Assembly (NCBI GenBank): GCA_964409645.1
Contig: CAYPEK010000007.1
Span: 10,849-74,848 of the forward strand
Source: CAYPEK01 sp964409645
Lineage (GTDB): Bacteria > UBP15 > UBA6099
Direction: 5' to 3'
DNA length: 64,000 nucleotides
The position numbers and the translations under genes were made by a program. Each line of letters starts with the position of its first letter. The first letter of the stretch is position 1. Below the pieces are notes generated by a model that saw nothing but the letters and a program-made list of their open reading frames with translations, did no database searches and was not told the DNA's origin. Below, piece by piece: positions 34,801-41,164 of this stretch.

Positions 34801-37366
34801 GGACCACGTAATGTTGAGCGCGGCTCCGCAGAGCTTCGAGGCGGGATCGAGCCTGCCGGTTACGGTGACTCTATTCAATAACGACGGCGCCACGATCACC
34901 GCCGGGCTGCACGCGACGGACGAAATCACGTTCAAGCTCGCGGGCGGCTCCACGAGCCCTGCTTCCCAGAAGGACATAGTAAGCACAACACTGACGGACA
35001 CGACGTTGAGTTCCGCGAGCGGAATCAGGTACATCAGCGGACGGCCGGTTGCCGGGACAGGTTCCGTGACCATATACGATACGGTAATAACGAACGGAAG
35101 CGATCTGCTGGTGTCGGCGTACCCGAAAGTTGGAACTTATCCGCAACAGTTTGCATCGAACACGACGAACCTTCCCATATCGGTTGTTACCAGTCCCGCG
35201 ACAAAGATCATAATAATGAATCCGGCCGACGTAACGACCGATGACGCGGCCGCCGTGACGATACAGATTCAGGATGTGCACGGCAACGTTGTGGCGACGG
35301 ACACGAGGTTCCTCGTGCACGTCAGCGGTTCGGCGAAGATTATGTCGTCAACTCCCACCGGGCACGTGTTGACGGGAGTGGGAACCGCCACGTCAACAGT
35401 TGAAGTGGTTGACGGAACGATTACGCTGTCGGTGGAGGATACTGTTGCCGAAACGGTAACGATTACAGTTGACGATTCGATGGATTATGGGCTGGCGGAC
35501 ACGTCCGTGCAGGATGTGGTGTTCTCGCCGGGCGCGGAGGCGGAGGTTGTGTTCATTACGCCAGTGCCGACATCGCAGACAGTGGGAGCGGACATTACGG
35601 TCGGCGCGAAAGTTGTGGATACGCATGGGAATACAGTGACGTCGAGCTCCGCGGTGTTCACATTAACGGCGACGGGTTCCGGAGGGACGGCTTCAGGCGC
35701 AATGTTCACCGGCGTAACGGCGCCGGCGACGATTATATCAGGCGAGGATACGAAATCGATAGCGGTTCAGGCGTCGGGCGGAGTGGTTTCGGCGACGCTG
35801 ACCGACACGCTTGCGGAGACGGTGGTGCTGTCTATCGAAGGAACGTCACTTGGAACGGGCGCTTCCAAAAATGTTACGTTCGTTCCGGGCACCGCCGACA
35901 AGCTGGTGCTGATGTACAACGACGCGGACCTCGCGCTCACTGCGGGCACGATGTCGGCGAACGGCTACATAGTTCAGGTGCAGGACTCGAACGGCAATCC
36001 GTCAGGCAGCTTGTCTTCGCCGCGATCTGCGGAGCTGATTGTCAATCTTGCGTCGTCGCACAGCACGACAGGCAAATTCTACGCGTCCGTGAGCGGAACG
36101 ACCGCGATAACTACTGTAACCATCCCGACGACGTCGAACACGGCGGTTTTTTATTACAGGGACACTCTTGCAACGACGACTTCCGCGGCGACGATAACCG
36201 TTTCGGGAACCGATGTTACGTCCGCGCAGATATCTGTTACCATAGCTCCGTCAACACCAGTTACGGGATATACGGTAACGACGTCTTCGGCGACGACGGA
36301 CTCCGAACAGCCGACAGGATTCAAATATACGCAGAGCATTTCGATAAGCGACACGGACGGCAGCAGAACGCTCTCGAATCTGGTCGAATATCCCTATACG
36401 AGCGCGTCTGATACGCAGGAGCAGATTGTGGCGAACGGCGCAGAACGCGGGATCATAAGGATTAAGGCGACGGATATGTACGGCAATGTGCTGTCGGGCG
36501 CTGCGGTGAGTTTCGTGACAACGATCGGCGGCGTGACGAAGACGGATATGATTACACCTTCAACCACTTACACCGACTCCAGCGGCGAGGCTCAGGTTAC
36601 GATATCGAGCACGACAGTCGGAGATGCATCGGTGACGGCACGGGTGACGGTCGGCTCTGTCGCATATACTTACGGGTCAGCGTTCACCGTGCGGTTCAAG
36701 ATGGACGACCGGACTCCGCCCGACATTGTGCGCTACTCCGGAGACGACGCTGCTCTGATGGACGGCGACCGCGTGAACCCGGCCGGACCGATAAGAGTGC
36801 ACGTGACACTCTCCGATACAGGGACGAATGCGTCAGGCGTTAATCTTTCGTCGATAGCGGTTTCGGTGAAGAGGAGCGACACGCAATCCACGATGAGTGG
36901 TTATACGAGCCTTGCGAGCTGCGCGTATCAGTCCAATTGCACGGTTGAATGGACGCCGTATTCGACGCTTTCCGCCGGCACGTACGAAGTGACGCTGAAT
37001 GTGAGCGACAACAACAGCAACGTGCAGACGATGGTATTCACGGTTGTTGTCGAAGGCGGGAATGAGCTCAAGGAGATCAAGGTCGGACCTGCGGTGTTCA
37101 ACCCGAGAAGCGGGGATAAGCTGCAGATCGGATTCCAGTCGCCGCTCGACGGTGTGGTTGTGAGGCTTGAGATATACGACCGGTCCGGTAAGATGATATA
37201 TTCGAGCACGAAAACGGTTTACGCCGGATTCGATTCGTTCGAGTGGGACGGGCGCGATTTCGCGGGTGCGCTGCCGGGGAACGGGATATACGTGTTCCGG
37301 CTGGTGTCGAACATCGGCGGCCGGGGAGTTGAACAAAAAGGCAAACTGATGATATACAAACGATAA
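25808..37366 (+). CDS. Giant secreted protein of about 28 tandem repeats with Ig-like domains and FlgD-like C-terminus
   Basis: The product has 3852 residues. The signal peptide is MKKFSVILPLMILVMGG with cleavage near ARA-AC. Residues about 25-241 are unrecognised. Residues 242-2783 (26531-34156) are about 28 units of 86-92 residues with consensus LPFAFxIxAxDELGNALTLT, LTQVxLxxxGGxLYLAATGGPGTVRLET, GYVxET, TWTYDNTTQQTxxFDGxDG. A divergent unit follows from 34157. Residues about 2990-3560 hold several Ig-like, invasin-type segments (VQVQDSNGNPSG, VVDTHGNTVTS). After DRTPPDIV comes another Ig-like domain, and the last ~100 residues (VGPAVFNPRSGDKLQI, RLEIYDRSGKMIY, FEWDGRDFAGALPGNGIYVFRLV) match a FlgD-type/Por-secretion-tail-like domain. 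It is probably a surface or extracellular filament or adhesin. A PorV-like gene follows 32 bases later. Confidence 0.85.
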   Translation: MKKFSVILPLMILVMGGMALTARAACTLGAGAVCVVLQDSLGASVVGDTSTLVSITFEGTDGDLLSLPNTIWNNVVDGGAQDDDGVADGDIELSMAHVSAQVTSTDASDWYYSIVSTSGFVNQISANLDYDETHASTNTTTATLEYTLKVTIKNEIFGDVLPGGNITVTGATSPSDCNAVYGDNGPKDKDSTVGVIQIACAADSSADPVSVKVHYDGFLDYTDATHSISNGSQLEIVSENDFPYVITAQDELGGVVTLTNGNTVTGLSLVMSKSNGGTLYLAATGGPSQITISEPGYIQETTTTGPYTYSASGVQTALTFQAAGNGPALPFGFIVTAQNEADGAAVTLAAGATVSGTGLTVITTSFNGGNAYVAASGGPGTFTLATPGYITTTTGGNWTYDDTTQQTVNFDGSGAPDGAQLPYALKVVVYDEAGGAANGCTVTHGGTAVANTVGNAYYFTTTVAGALSVSKAGYVTIDSGNNTELSSIQVGSTDQGVITVGVNGALGETVCNGTHTAGADITCSGLKFPLRLVVEDEFGDTTNMTALAPTFQGGGATHPAGTNRYFWTNDGVAGGVLSVPASGYVTMDNTQDTSLNQISTNAATGQTDIFMSGATALNSAIAAGSSVTVKGVMFAFVISAQDELGNTLTLTMANSPMTLASLTQVALNERSGSLYLAATGGPGTVRLETYGYVRETSNAFTYNAAAQQTIDFDGTDGTALPFAFVISATDELTNALTLTTANSPITLSGLTQVDLRDSGGSLYLAATGGPGTVLIETSGYVRETSNAFTYDNSTQQTIDFDGTDGTRLPFAFIITAQDELGNALTLTTGNTAATLTGLTQVALDDNGGNLYLAASGAGTIRLDPNNGYVQATTAGSWTYDNTTQQVVNFDGSGAPDGPALPFAFKITAQDELSNTLSLTIANSPITLAGIVQVDLQESGGALYLAATGGPGTVRLETSGYVRETSNAFTYDNTTQQTIDFDGTDGTKLPFAFVISAQDELGNTLTLTTANSPLTLTTLVQVALDDSAGKLYLAATGGAGTVRLETYGYVRETSNAFTYDNTTQQTIDFDGTDGTALPFAFVISANDELGNAMTLTAAGATFALTGLTQVDLKDDGSDLYLAATGAGTMQLTMDGYVTETTAGSWTYDNTTQQTVNFDGSGSPDGPALAFGFKITAQDELGNALTLNAVDSTITLGGTLTQVDLQYNAGTAYLAATGAGAITVGQQGYVDKASASYTYSSAAQQTVAFTGTTGLPFGFKITAADELGNAITLSAVNTTFTLGGTLVQVDLQYSGGTAYLAATGAGTLTLSQLGYIDTVSAAQTYVSTAQTSVAFTGATGLPFAFTITAQDELGNAVTLTTTNSALTLTGLTQVDLKSSGGTLYFAATGGPGTIRLETQGYVRETTAGNWTYNPAAQQAVAFDGSGAPDGPALPFAFIIAANDELGNALTLTTVNSTLALTGLTQVDLKDNGGSLYLAATGAGTIQLTMQGYARETTLGTWTYDNTTQQTVNFDGSGTPDGAALPFAFKIAANDELGNALTLTTGNTAVTLTGLVQVDLQDNGGSLYLAATGAGTIRLDPNNGYIQKTTLGTWTYSSAAQQPVNFDGSGTPDGPALPFAFKITAQDELSNTLTLTTANSPITLTGLVQVDLQDNGGALYLAATGGPGSVRLETDGYVRETSSNFTYDNTAQQTIDFDGTDGTKLPFAFVISAQDELGDTLTLTTANSPVTLTGLTQVALDDSTGKLYLAATGGPGSVRLETLGYVRETTTLGTWTYDNTTQQTIDFDGTDGTALPFAFVVSAQDELTNALTLTTTTSALTLTSLTQVALKDNGGLLYLAATGGPGTVRLETQGYVRETTTASWTYDNTTQQTLDFDGTDGTALPFAFKINANDELGNALTLATGTDGVSLTGLTQVALDDNAGALYLAATGTGYIRVDPNNGYVHATTVGTWTYDITTQQTVNFDGSGTPDGPGLPFAFRIAANDELGNALSLTTATSAIVLTGLAQVDLRNNGGYLYLAATGGPGTVRLTTQGYVQETTLGNWTYDSTAQQYINFDGSGAPDGAALPFAFKITAIDELDNALTLTTANTPVTLTGLTQVDLRNSGGSLYLAATGGPGTVRIDPTGYVQETTAGNWTYNAAAQQTINFDGSGAPDGAKIPFAFVISANDELGNALTLTTTTSALTLTSLTQVALDDSGGSLYLAATGGPGSLRLETQGYVQETTTAATWTYDNTTQQTVDFDGTDGTALPFAFVINANDELGNALTLTTGTDGVSLTGLTQVALDDNAGALYLAATGTGYIRVDPNNGYVRTTTAGTWAYDITTQQTVDFDGTDGPGLPFAFTISANDELGNVLSLTTATSAIVLTGLAQTDLRNSGGKLYLAATGGPGTVRLTTQGYVQETTLGNWTYDSTDQQDIYFDGSGAPDGAALPFAFKITAIDELDNALTLTTANTPVTLTGLTQVALDDSGGSLYLAATGGPGTVRIEPTGYVQETTGGNWTYNTAAQQTINFDGSVAPDGSKIPFAFRITADDELGNALTLTSALSSLSGASLTVVDTKSNAGALYVAGTTSGAGAFVLRHNAGYVDSTTTAATWVYDNTAQQALAFDGTDAPALPFAFLITATDELTNSLTLTAANTTVTPGGGMTQTALQYSGGTGYLAATGSATITLDKQGYVDKMSATQTYDPAAQQTVAFAGTTALPFGFKILAYDELGNSVALSAASSTFTLGGTLSQVDLQYDSGTAYIAATGAGAFTLRQTGYVDSTSASYTYSAAAQTQFSYDSSTALKYALKVAVFDEMGRAVTGCTMTHGGTAPVLANQGPSSNLYYFSTAGQANLAVIRSGFVSLGVAPDFNFVTPGGGAVSQTYIELTGSGHGSIGTVAGGEYKLADGLKYATNVELKVSYYGATTGLTGLGNLTNFYFEDGVGVRVTPTVFYEVDPTNMPGVYEFKVPTTTTKVTIKDVDFDGDPWVDFDDSAPLDLGVLTDDTLATFATISLNFAVDHVMLSAAPQSFEAGSSLPVTVTLFNNDGATITAGLHATDEITFKLAGGSTSPASQKDIVSTTLTDTTLSSASGIRYISGRPVAGTGSVTIYDTVITNGSDLLVSAYPKVGTYPQQFASNTTNLPISVVTSPATKIIIMNPADVTTDDAAAVTIQIQDVHGNVVATDTRFLVHVSGSAKIMSSTPTGHVLTGVGTATSTVEVVDGTITLSVEDTVAETVTITVDDSMDYGLADTSVQDVVFSPGAEAEVVFITPVPTSQTVGADITVGAKVVDTHGNTVTSSSAVFTLTATGSGGTASGAMFTGVTAPATIISGEDTKSIAVQASGGVVSATLTDTLAETVVLSIEGTSLGTGASKNVTFVPGTADKLVLMYNDADLALTAGTMSANGYIVQVQDSNGNPSGSLSSPRSAELIVNLASSHSTTGKFYASVSGTTAITTVTIPTTSNTAVFYYRDTLATTTSAATITVSGTDVTSAQISVTIAPSTPVTGYTVTTSSATTDSEQPTGFKYTQSISISDTDGSRTLSNLVEYPYTSASDTQEQIVANGAERGIIRIKATDMYGNVLSGAAVSFVTTIGGVTKTDMITPSTTYTDSSGEAQVTISSTTVGDASVTARVTVGSVAYTYGSAFTVRFKMDDRTPPDIVRYSGDDAALMDGDRVNPAGPIRVHVTLSDTGTNASGVNLSSIAVSVKRSDTQSTMSGYTSLASCAYQSNCTVEWTPYSTLSAGTYEVTLNVSDNNSNVQTMVFTVVVEGGNELKEIKVGPAVFNPRSGDKLQIGFQSPLDGVVVRLEIYDRSGKMIYSSTKTVYAGFDSFEWDGRDFAGALPGNGIYVFRLVSNIGGRGVEQKGKLMIYKR
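26531..34156 (+). repeat. Coding tandem repeat, about 28 units of ~260-276 bases
   Basis: Unit borders can be read at the codons for [LI]-P-F-[AG]-F. Measured borders in the middle are 31181, 31448, 31724, 32000, 32276, 32546, 32813, 33089 and 33365. Units come in subtypes: ending FDGTDGT, FDGSGAPDG, or with the shorter TLGGTLxQVDLQY core. The order of subtypes is itself repeated (see findings). Confidence 0.9.
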
Positions 37367-37398
37367 TACAGAGTGACAGGGGCACCGGAAAATTGAAG

Positions 37399-38862
37399 AT
37401 GAAAAATGGGAATTGGAAGGCCGCGATGATCGCGGCGGCAGCGGCGGCCGTAATAGCCGTGACAGTGCCGGCTGCGGCATCGGACCTCAGCACGGACTAT
37501 TTCAGCGACGGAACCTCGGCCCGCTCGTTCGGGATGGGGAATGCGTTCGCGGCAGCGGCTGAGGGAGTGGATTCTCTCTACTGGAATCCGGCGGGACTGG
37601 GGTTGCTGACAAGAAACACGTTCTCAACCACGCGCTCCGAGCAGGACTTTTTCGACCTGACGACGCAGTCGCTGAGCTACGCGCAGCCGACGGGACGCGG
37701 AGCGGCGGGGTTCCACCTCGTCTATTCGTCGATAGGCACCGGCACCGCATGCGCGGAGGCTGACCCGCGAAACGAAGGCTGCACGCCTGTCACAATCGGA
37801 GAGGACGACACCGCGTTTTCGTTTTCCTACGGCATGAAATACAGGAAAAATCTGCTCATCGGCGCTTCGCTGAAAAGCGTCAGGCGCAAGCTTACTCCGG
37901 CGGGCACTGATTCGGGATGGGGGTTCGACGTCGGCGCGATGATGGATGTCGGACGCGATATCAGGGGCGGCCTTGTGATACAGAACATCGGCGGTCTGGG
38001 GCTCGGCGACGAGGATGAGGTTCCCATGAATATCCGGTTCGGTCTCGCGGGCAAAGTGCCGTCGATGCCGAAACTGATGCTCGCGGCGTCTTACGAGTCC
38101 GCGTACATGAACAAATCGGTGATGAATCTCGGAGCGGAATATGCGCTGTCGGATACAGTTGCGTTGCGGCTTGGAAGCAGCGACGGGAATTTCGCTGCCG
38201 GCCTCGGAGTGACTTATGAAAGCGTGCAACTCGATTACGCTTTCAATAAGGACGATGTTCTGGGAGATCAATCGAAGTTGACGCTTGGATATGTGTACCG
38301 TGAGCAGAAGAAGAAAGCCCCGAAGGCGGAAACGACGACCGCCGCGCCGCCAGAGCGCCGGAAACCGCCGGTAAAGGAAGCGGCAAAAGAAGAAAAACCC
38401 GCTGCTGCCGCAACGGCGGAGGAAACGAAACCCGCCGAAGAAAAATCCGCCGGGCGCGGCAAAAAGAAGACGACGGAGGAAACTCCGGCTGAAGAAAAGC
38501 CCGCGGCGGCGGAGACAAAACCCGCTGCCGAGGAAAAGCCCGCGGCGGCATCGGCGGAGAAGATCGACCGCAAACGCGGCGTATCCGAATCGCTTAATGA
38601 GGAAAAGAAACCTGCTGCCGAATCAAAGCCCGCAACTGAAGTAAAAGCGAAAAAGGCGGAGACGAAGGCGGCGGTTGGGGATACGGTTGCGGAAGGGGCC
38701 GGAGCTTACGTGGGCGGCGGCAAGTCGTCTCTCCCGTCATTCGAGGAGCTGACGGGTGGAACGGCGACCGCGGTTGAGGAAGAGCCTGTCAAGACAACTG
38801 TGGAACCGAGAAGGAGCGCTCCGCCGATCGGCGAAGGCACGTTCGGATTGGACGGAGAGTAA
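37399..38862 (+). CDS. PorV/PorQ-like outer-membrane barrel protein with Lys/Glu/Pro/Ala-rich tail
   Basis: A signal peptide ends near AAAS. The mature start has the PorV/UPF0164 hallmark TSARSFGMGNAFAAAAEGVDSLYWNPAGLG, followed by alternating amphipathic strands up to about residue 300 (LTLGYVYREQ). PorV proteins are outer-membrane barrels that, in Bacteroidota, shuttle cargo of the type IX secretion system. The remaining ~190 residues are an unusual charged tail built on KPAAE, EEKPAA and AETKPA, possibly periplasmic and wall-associated. I chose ATG 37399; a TTG at 37393 is in frame. It is in an operon with the giant repeat protein, whose C-terminal domain resembles type IX cargo tails. That functional link is inference. 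A terminator follows at 38911. Confidence 0.8.
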   Translation: MKNGNWKAAMIAAAAAAVIAVTVPAAASDLSTDYFSDGTSARSFGMGNAFAAAAEGVDSLYWNPAGLGLLTRNTFSTTRSEQDFFDLTTQSLSYAQPTGRGAAGFHLVYSSIGTGTACAEADPRNEGCTPVTIGEDDTAFSFSYGMKYRKNLLIGASLKSVRRKLTPAGTDSGWGFDVGAMMDVGRDIRGGLVIQNIGGLGLGDEDEVPMNIRFGLAGKVPSMPKLMLAASYESAYMNKSVMNLGAEYALSDTVALRLGSSDGNFAAGLGVTYESVQLDYAFNKDDVLGDQSKLTLGYVYREQKKKAPKAETTTAAPPERRKPPVKEAAKEEKPAAAATAEETKPAEEKSAGRGKKKTTEETPAEEKPAAAETKPAAEEKPAAASAEKIDRKRGVSESLNEEKKPAAESKPATEVKAKKAETKAAVGDTVAEGAGAYVGGGKSSLPSFEELTGGTATAVEEEPVKTTVEPRRSAPPIGEGTFGLDGE

Positions 38863-38910
38863 TACTCGGCTCGGGCCGCAAAACGCGAAGAGCTTATTGA
38901 ACGAATAAAA

Positions 38911-38940
38911 AAGGGCGATCCAGTGAGATCGCCCTTTTTA
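38911..38940 (+). terminator. Rho-independent terminator after the PorV-like gene
   Basis: GGGCGATC and GATCGCCC arms around CAGTGA, preceded by A-rich and followed by TTTTTAG sequence. The A-run on the left means it can also end the minus-strand operon that stops at 38986. Confidence 0.9.
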
Positions 38941-38985
38941 GTTTCTTGACTCATTCGAAACGGACATGCACACAGCGCGGTGCGT

Positions 38986-39315
38986 TTAAAGAAAGTTGAC
39001 CTGACAGAAGACTTCGGTTTTATCTATAAGGTCGTGAATTTCGAGTTTTTCGTTTTCGTCGCGTATAGGCTCAACCATTGAAACCGGCTCGTTATTCGGT
39101 GTTTTTCCGGACTGCCATTCGACAACATAGCCGGGCACGGTCGCGAATTTGAAGCCGCCTGTTCCGCAGCACGACTTGTCCACCATGGCGTATCCGAAAA
39201 CAACGAGAACTTCCCTGTCTTTGTGCGGCAACCGCATTTCTTTTTCATTAACGTAGTGGCCGCTGATGCTTTCCACCTGAACGTTCAGAGGAGAATGTAT
39301 GTATTCAACCGGCAT
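38986..39315 (-). CDS. Small hypothetical protein with CCGTGG motif
   Basis: This is a 109-residue soluble protein. The segment VLVVFGYAMVDKSCCGTGGFKFATVPGYVVEW is highly patterned: two adjacent Cys followed by Gly-rich turns, as in a conserved family I have a sense of but cannot name. The rest is acidic (VSMVEPIRDENEKLEIHDLI). No signal peptide or membrane helix is seen. It is the last gene of a three-gene minus-strand operon, 25 bases after the methylase-like gene. The Cys pair could bind metal or a cofactor, but this is not shown by the sequence. Confidence 0.6.
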   Translation of the reverse strand: MPVEYIHSPLNVQVESISGHYVNEKEMRLPHKDREVLVVFGYAMVDKSCCGTGGFKFATVPGYVVEWQSGKTPNNEPVSMVEPIRDENEKLEIHDLIDKTEVFCQVNFL

Positions 39316-39340
39316 AACGACCTCGATAAAATAAATTTAA

Positions 39341-40291
39341 TTAACTAACCGCAATAAAAAGATACTCGGTACGCGTGAAGCCGTTCGAGTACGATATGTT
39401 CTTGGAGAGCGCTTTCGAATTGCTCTTGAACTTTGCTATCATTGCCTTCATCTCGTCGAGGCTGACGGGCGAGTTCTCATTTCCTGCGATGAGCCATACT
39501 TGCATGAATTTCGCCGAATCCAGAAATTCTTCGAGAGCTGCTTTATATGCCGTGGCGTCCGGGAGCGGAGCGCCGAGCCCGCTGACGAGTCCTGAGAGTG
39601 TCTCATCGAGTTCCTTTTCGAAGCAGTGGCGGTTGAAGATTTCGGTGAAGCGTTCCGCGGGCCGGAGATCTGCCACGCCTTCAGCGGACGGCAGGTAGAA
39701 CGACAAAGCTTCCGTCTCGATTTGATTGATGAGAAGGTTTGCGTCCATGTCGTGCGCGAGGCAGGTTTTTCCGTTAGAGAAAACGCTGCCGTTCGCCCAT
39801 GAGACATAATATTTGAAAGAATTCGTCCAGTCGTCGTCCGTCATTCTCATGCGTGAATTTTCGTCGAAAGCAAGCATGTATTTAATCACACGAGAAATGG
39901 CTGTCGAAGCGAGCGCTTTCTTGTAGTCGTCGTCCAATTGTGCGATATTTGAGTAACAGATGTCGAGCCACGCGCCGAACTCGGGCGGTAGCTTGTACGC
40001 GCCGACGATGCCTTCAAAATATTGAACGGTGTTGCCATTCGAAGAGATGATAGCTTCTTCGTCGAAAGCGTCGAGGATGGTGTTGTCGTTTTCGACAAGT
40101 GCGCGCGCTGTGTTGAAGTTGGAGAGCAGGACGTCGGTTGTGACAACTTCCATGCCTTCTTCCTTGAACAGTCGTGCGGTGGCGGAGTTGCCGCTGAACG
40201 GGCAGAAAACAGACTTGAAAGACATCTGTCTCGATAGTTCCCACAACCATCCGGTCAGGTTGGCTTTTTGCGAGAGGTTATTGTTGTTCAT
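39341..40291 (-). CDS. D12-class DNA adenine methylase-like protein lacking the DPPY motif
   Basis: The N-terminal half follows the D12 adenine-methylase plan: SQKANLTGWLWELSR, then motif I-like VFCPFSGNSATARLFKEEG (SAM-binding FSGxG loop), VVTTDVLLSNFNTARALVEND, a helical region LASTAISRVIKYMLAFDENS, and CLAHDMDANLLINQIE. Where the catalytic DPPY should stand, the sequence reads ALSFYLPSAEG. The C-terminus ISYSNGFTRTEYLFIAV matches the usual closing strand. The 316-residue length fits. So the fold is probably kept and methyl transfer probably lost, unless another residue substitutes. The start is ATG 40291, three bases after the HD-GYP stop, so the two are coupled. No restriction endonuclease is adjacent. 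Confidence 0.6.
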   Translation of the reverse strand: MNNNNLSQKANLTGWLWELSRQMSFKSVFCPFSGNSATARLFKEEGMEVVTTDVLLSNFNTARALVENDNTILDAFDEEAIISSNGNTVQYFEGIVGAYKLPPEFGAWLDICYSNIAQLDDDYKKALASTAISRVIKYMLAFDENSRMRMTDDDWTNSFKYYVSWANGSVFSNGKTCLAHDMDANLLINQIETEALSFYLPSAEGVADLRPAERFTEIFNRHCFEKELDETLSGLVSGLGAPLPDATAYKAALEEFLDSAKFMQVWLIAGNENSPVSLDEMKAMIAKFKSNSKALSKNISYSNGFTRTEYLFIAVS

Positions 40292-40294
40292 CCG

Positions 40295-40879
40295 TTATGC
40301 GTCCTTGGCGTTTGAGTATATTTTTTCGAATTCCACGACTAGAGAGGGGTCGAACTGGATTCCGGCCATGAGTTTGAGTTCCGAGATGGCGTCCTCCGGT
40401 GAGAGCGCGGAGCGGTACGGGCGGTCGCAGAGCATTGCGCCGAATGCGTCCGCGACGGCGAGTATCCGAGATGGCATCGGGATGGTTTCGCCTTCGAGTC
40501 GGTCCGGGTAGCCGGTTCCGTCCCACCATTCATGGTGCCAGCGGCACCACTGGGCGGCGAGGTCGAGTTTCGGCATCATGTTGATAATTTTCTCGCTTTC
40601 GATCGGGTGCGCCTGCACCTCGAAGAACTCCTCGCGCGTGAGGCGGCCCGGTTTTTTCAGGATCGTCTCGCGTACTTTGATCTGTCCTATGTCGTGGAGC
40701 AGCACGGCGTATTCGAGCTGCTCGATGTCGCTTTCAGACATTCCCATGCTTTCGGCGAGCATGCGGGCGTAACCCGCGATGCGGGACGGGTGTTCGTTGT
40801 TGTCGAGTTCGTGGCAGCCGATGACGAGCGAGACGGCCTTGAGCGTTTCCCACATGTCGGCGCTGAGTTTCTTTTCCAT
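40295..40879 (-). CDS. HD-GYP domain protein (cyclic-di-GMP phosphodiesterase family)
   Basis: This 194-residue protein is essentially one HD-GYP domain. ELDNNEHPSRIAGYARMLAE carries the first His, LLHDIGQIKV the HD pair, KPGRLTREEFFEVQAHP the next His, and WHHEWWDGTGYP the HH and GYP motifs, then PSRILAVADAFGAMLCDRPYR. Family members hydrolyse c-di-GMP with two or three metals; the canonical second Asp in VADxFDA is Gly here (ADAFGA), which could reduce activity. There is no receiver or sensor domain. I chose ATG 40879 with GGGGA upstream; an ATG at 40915 is in frame. It is the first gene of the operon with the methylase-like and CCG-motif genes. Confidence 0.85.
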   Translation of the reverse strand: MEKKLSADMWETLKAVSLVIGCHELDNNEHPSRIAGYARMLAESMGMSESDIEQLEYAVLLHDIGQIKVRETILKKPGRLTREEFFEVQAHPIESEKIINMMPKLDLAAQWCRWHHEWWDGTGYPDRLEGETIPMPSRILAVADAFGAMLCDRPYRSALSPEDAISELKLMAGIQFDPSLVVEFEKIYSNAKDA

Positions 40880-41048
40880 ATCGGTCCCCGGAATTTGCGG
40901 TGATGCGCTTCGCATCTCCCGCTGAAATTTTCCGTATTCTATATTAGCATTTTATAAAAAACAACAAGGCTTTCAGGGACGGGAAAAGCCGTGCGAAAGG
41001 CGAAACCGGCGCGTAAGAAGCGTTTTCGCCGTTTTATAATTGGCTTTA

Positions 41049-41078
41049 TTTACCCGCACTGGTTGTTTTTTGTATAAT
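41049..41078 (+). promoter_or_regulatory. Possible promoter for the DUF3084-kdsD gene run
   Basis: A perfect TATAAT (41073-41078) preceded 18 bases upstream by a poor -35, TTTACC. It lies 87 bases before the start at 41165. A GGCGAAA/TTTCGCC hairpin lies just upstream, at about 40999-41030. Confidence 0.35.
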
Positions 41079-41164
41079 CTATAAGGATATGTTGCGGATG
41101 CCGGATGCTTGTTTGCCGGCGCCGCAGTGAACTTTAGCGTGTTAGGTCACGACAGAGGGGCGAG

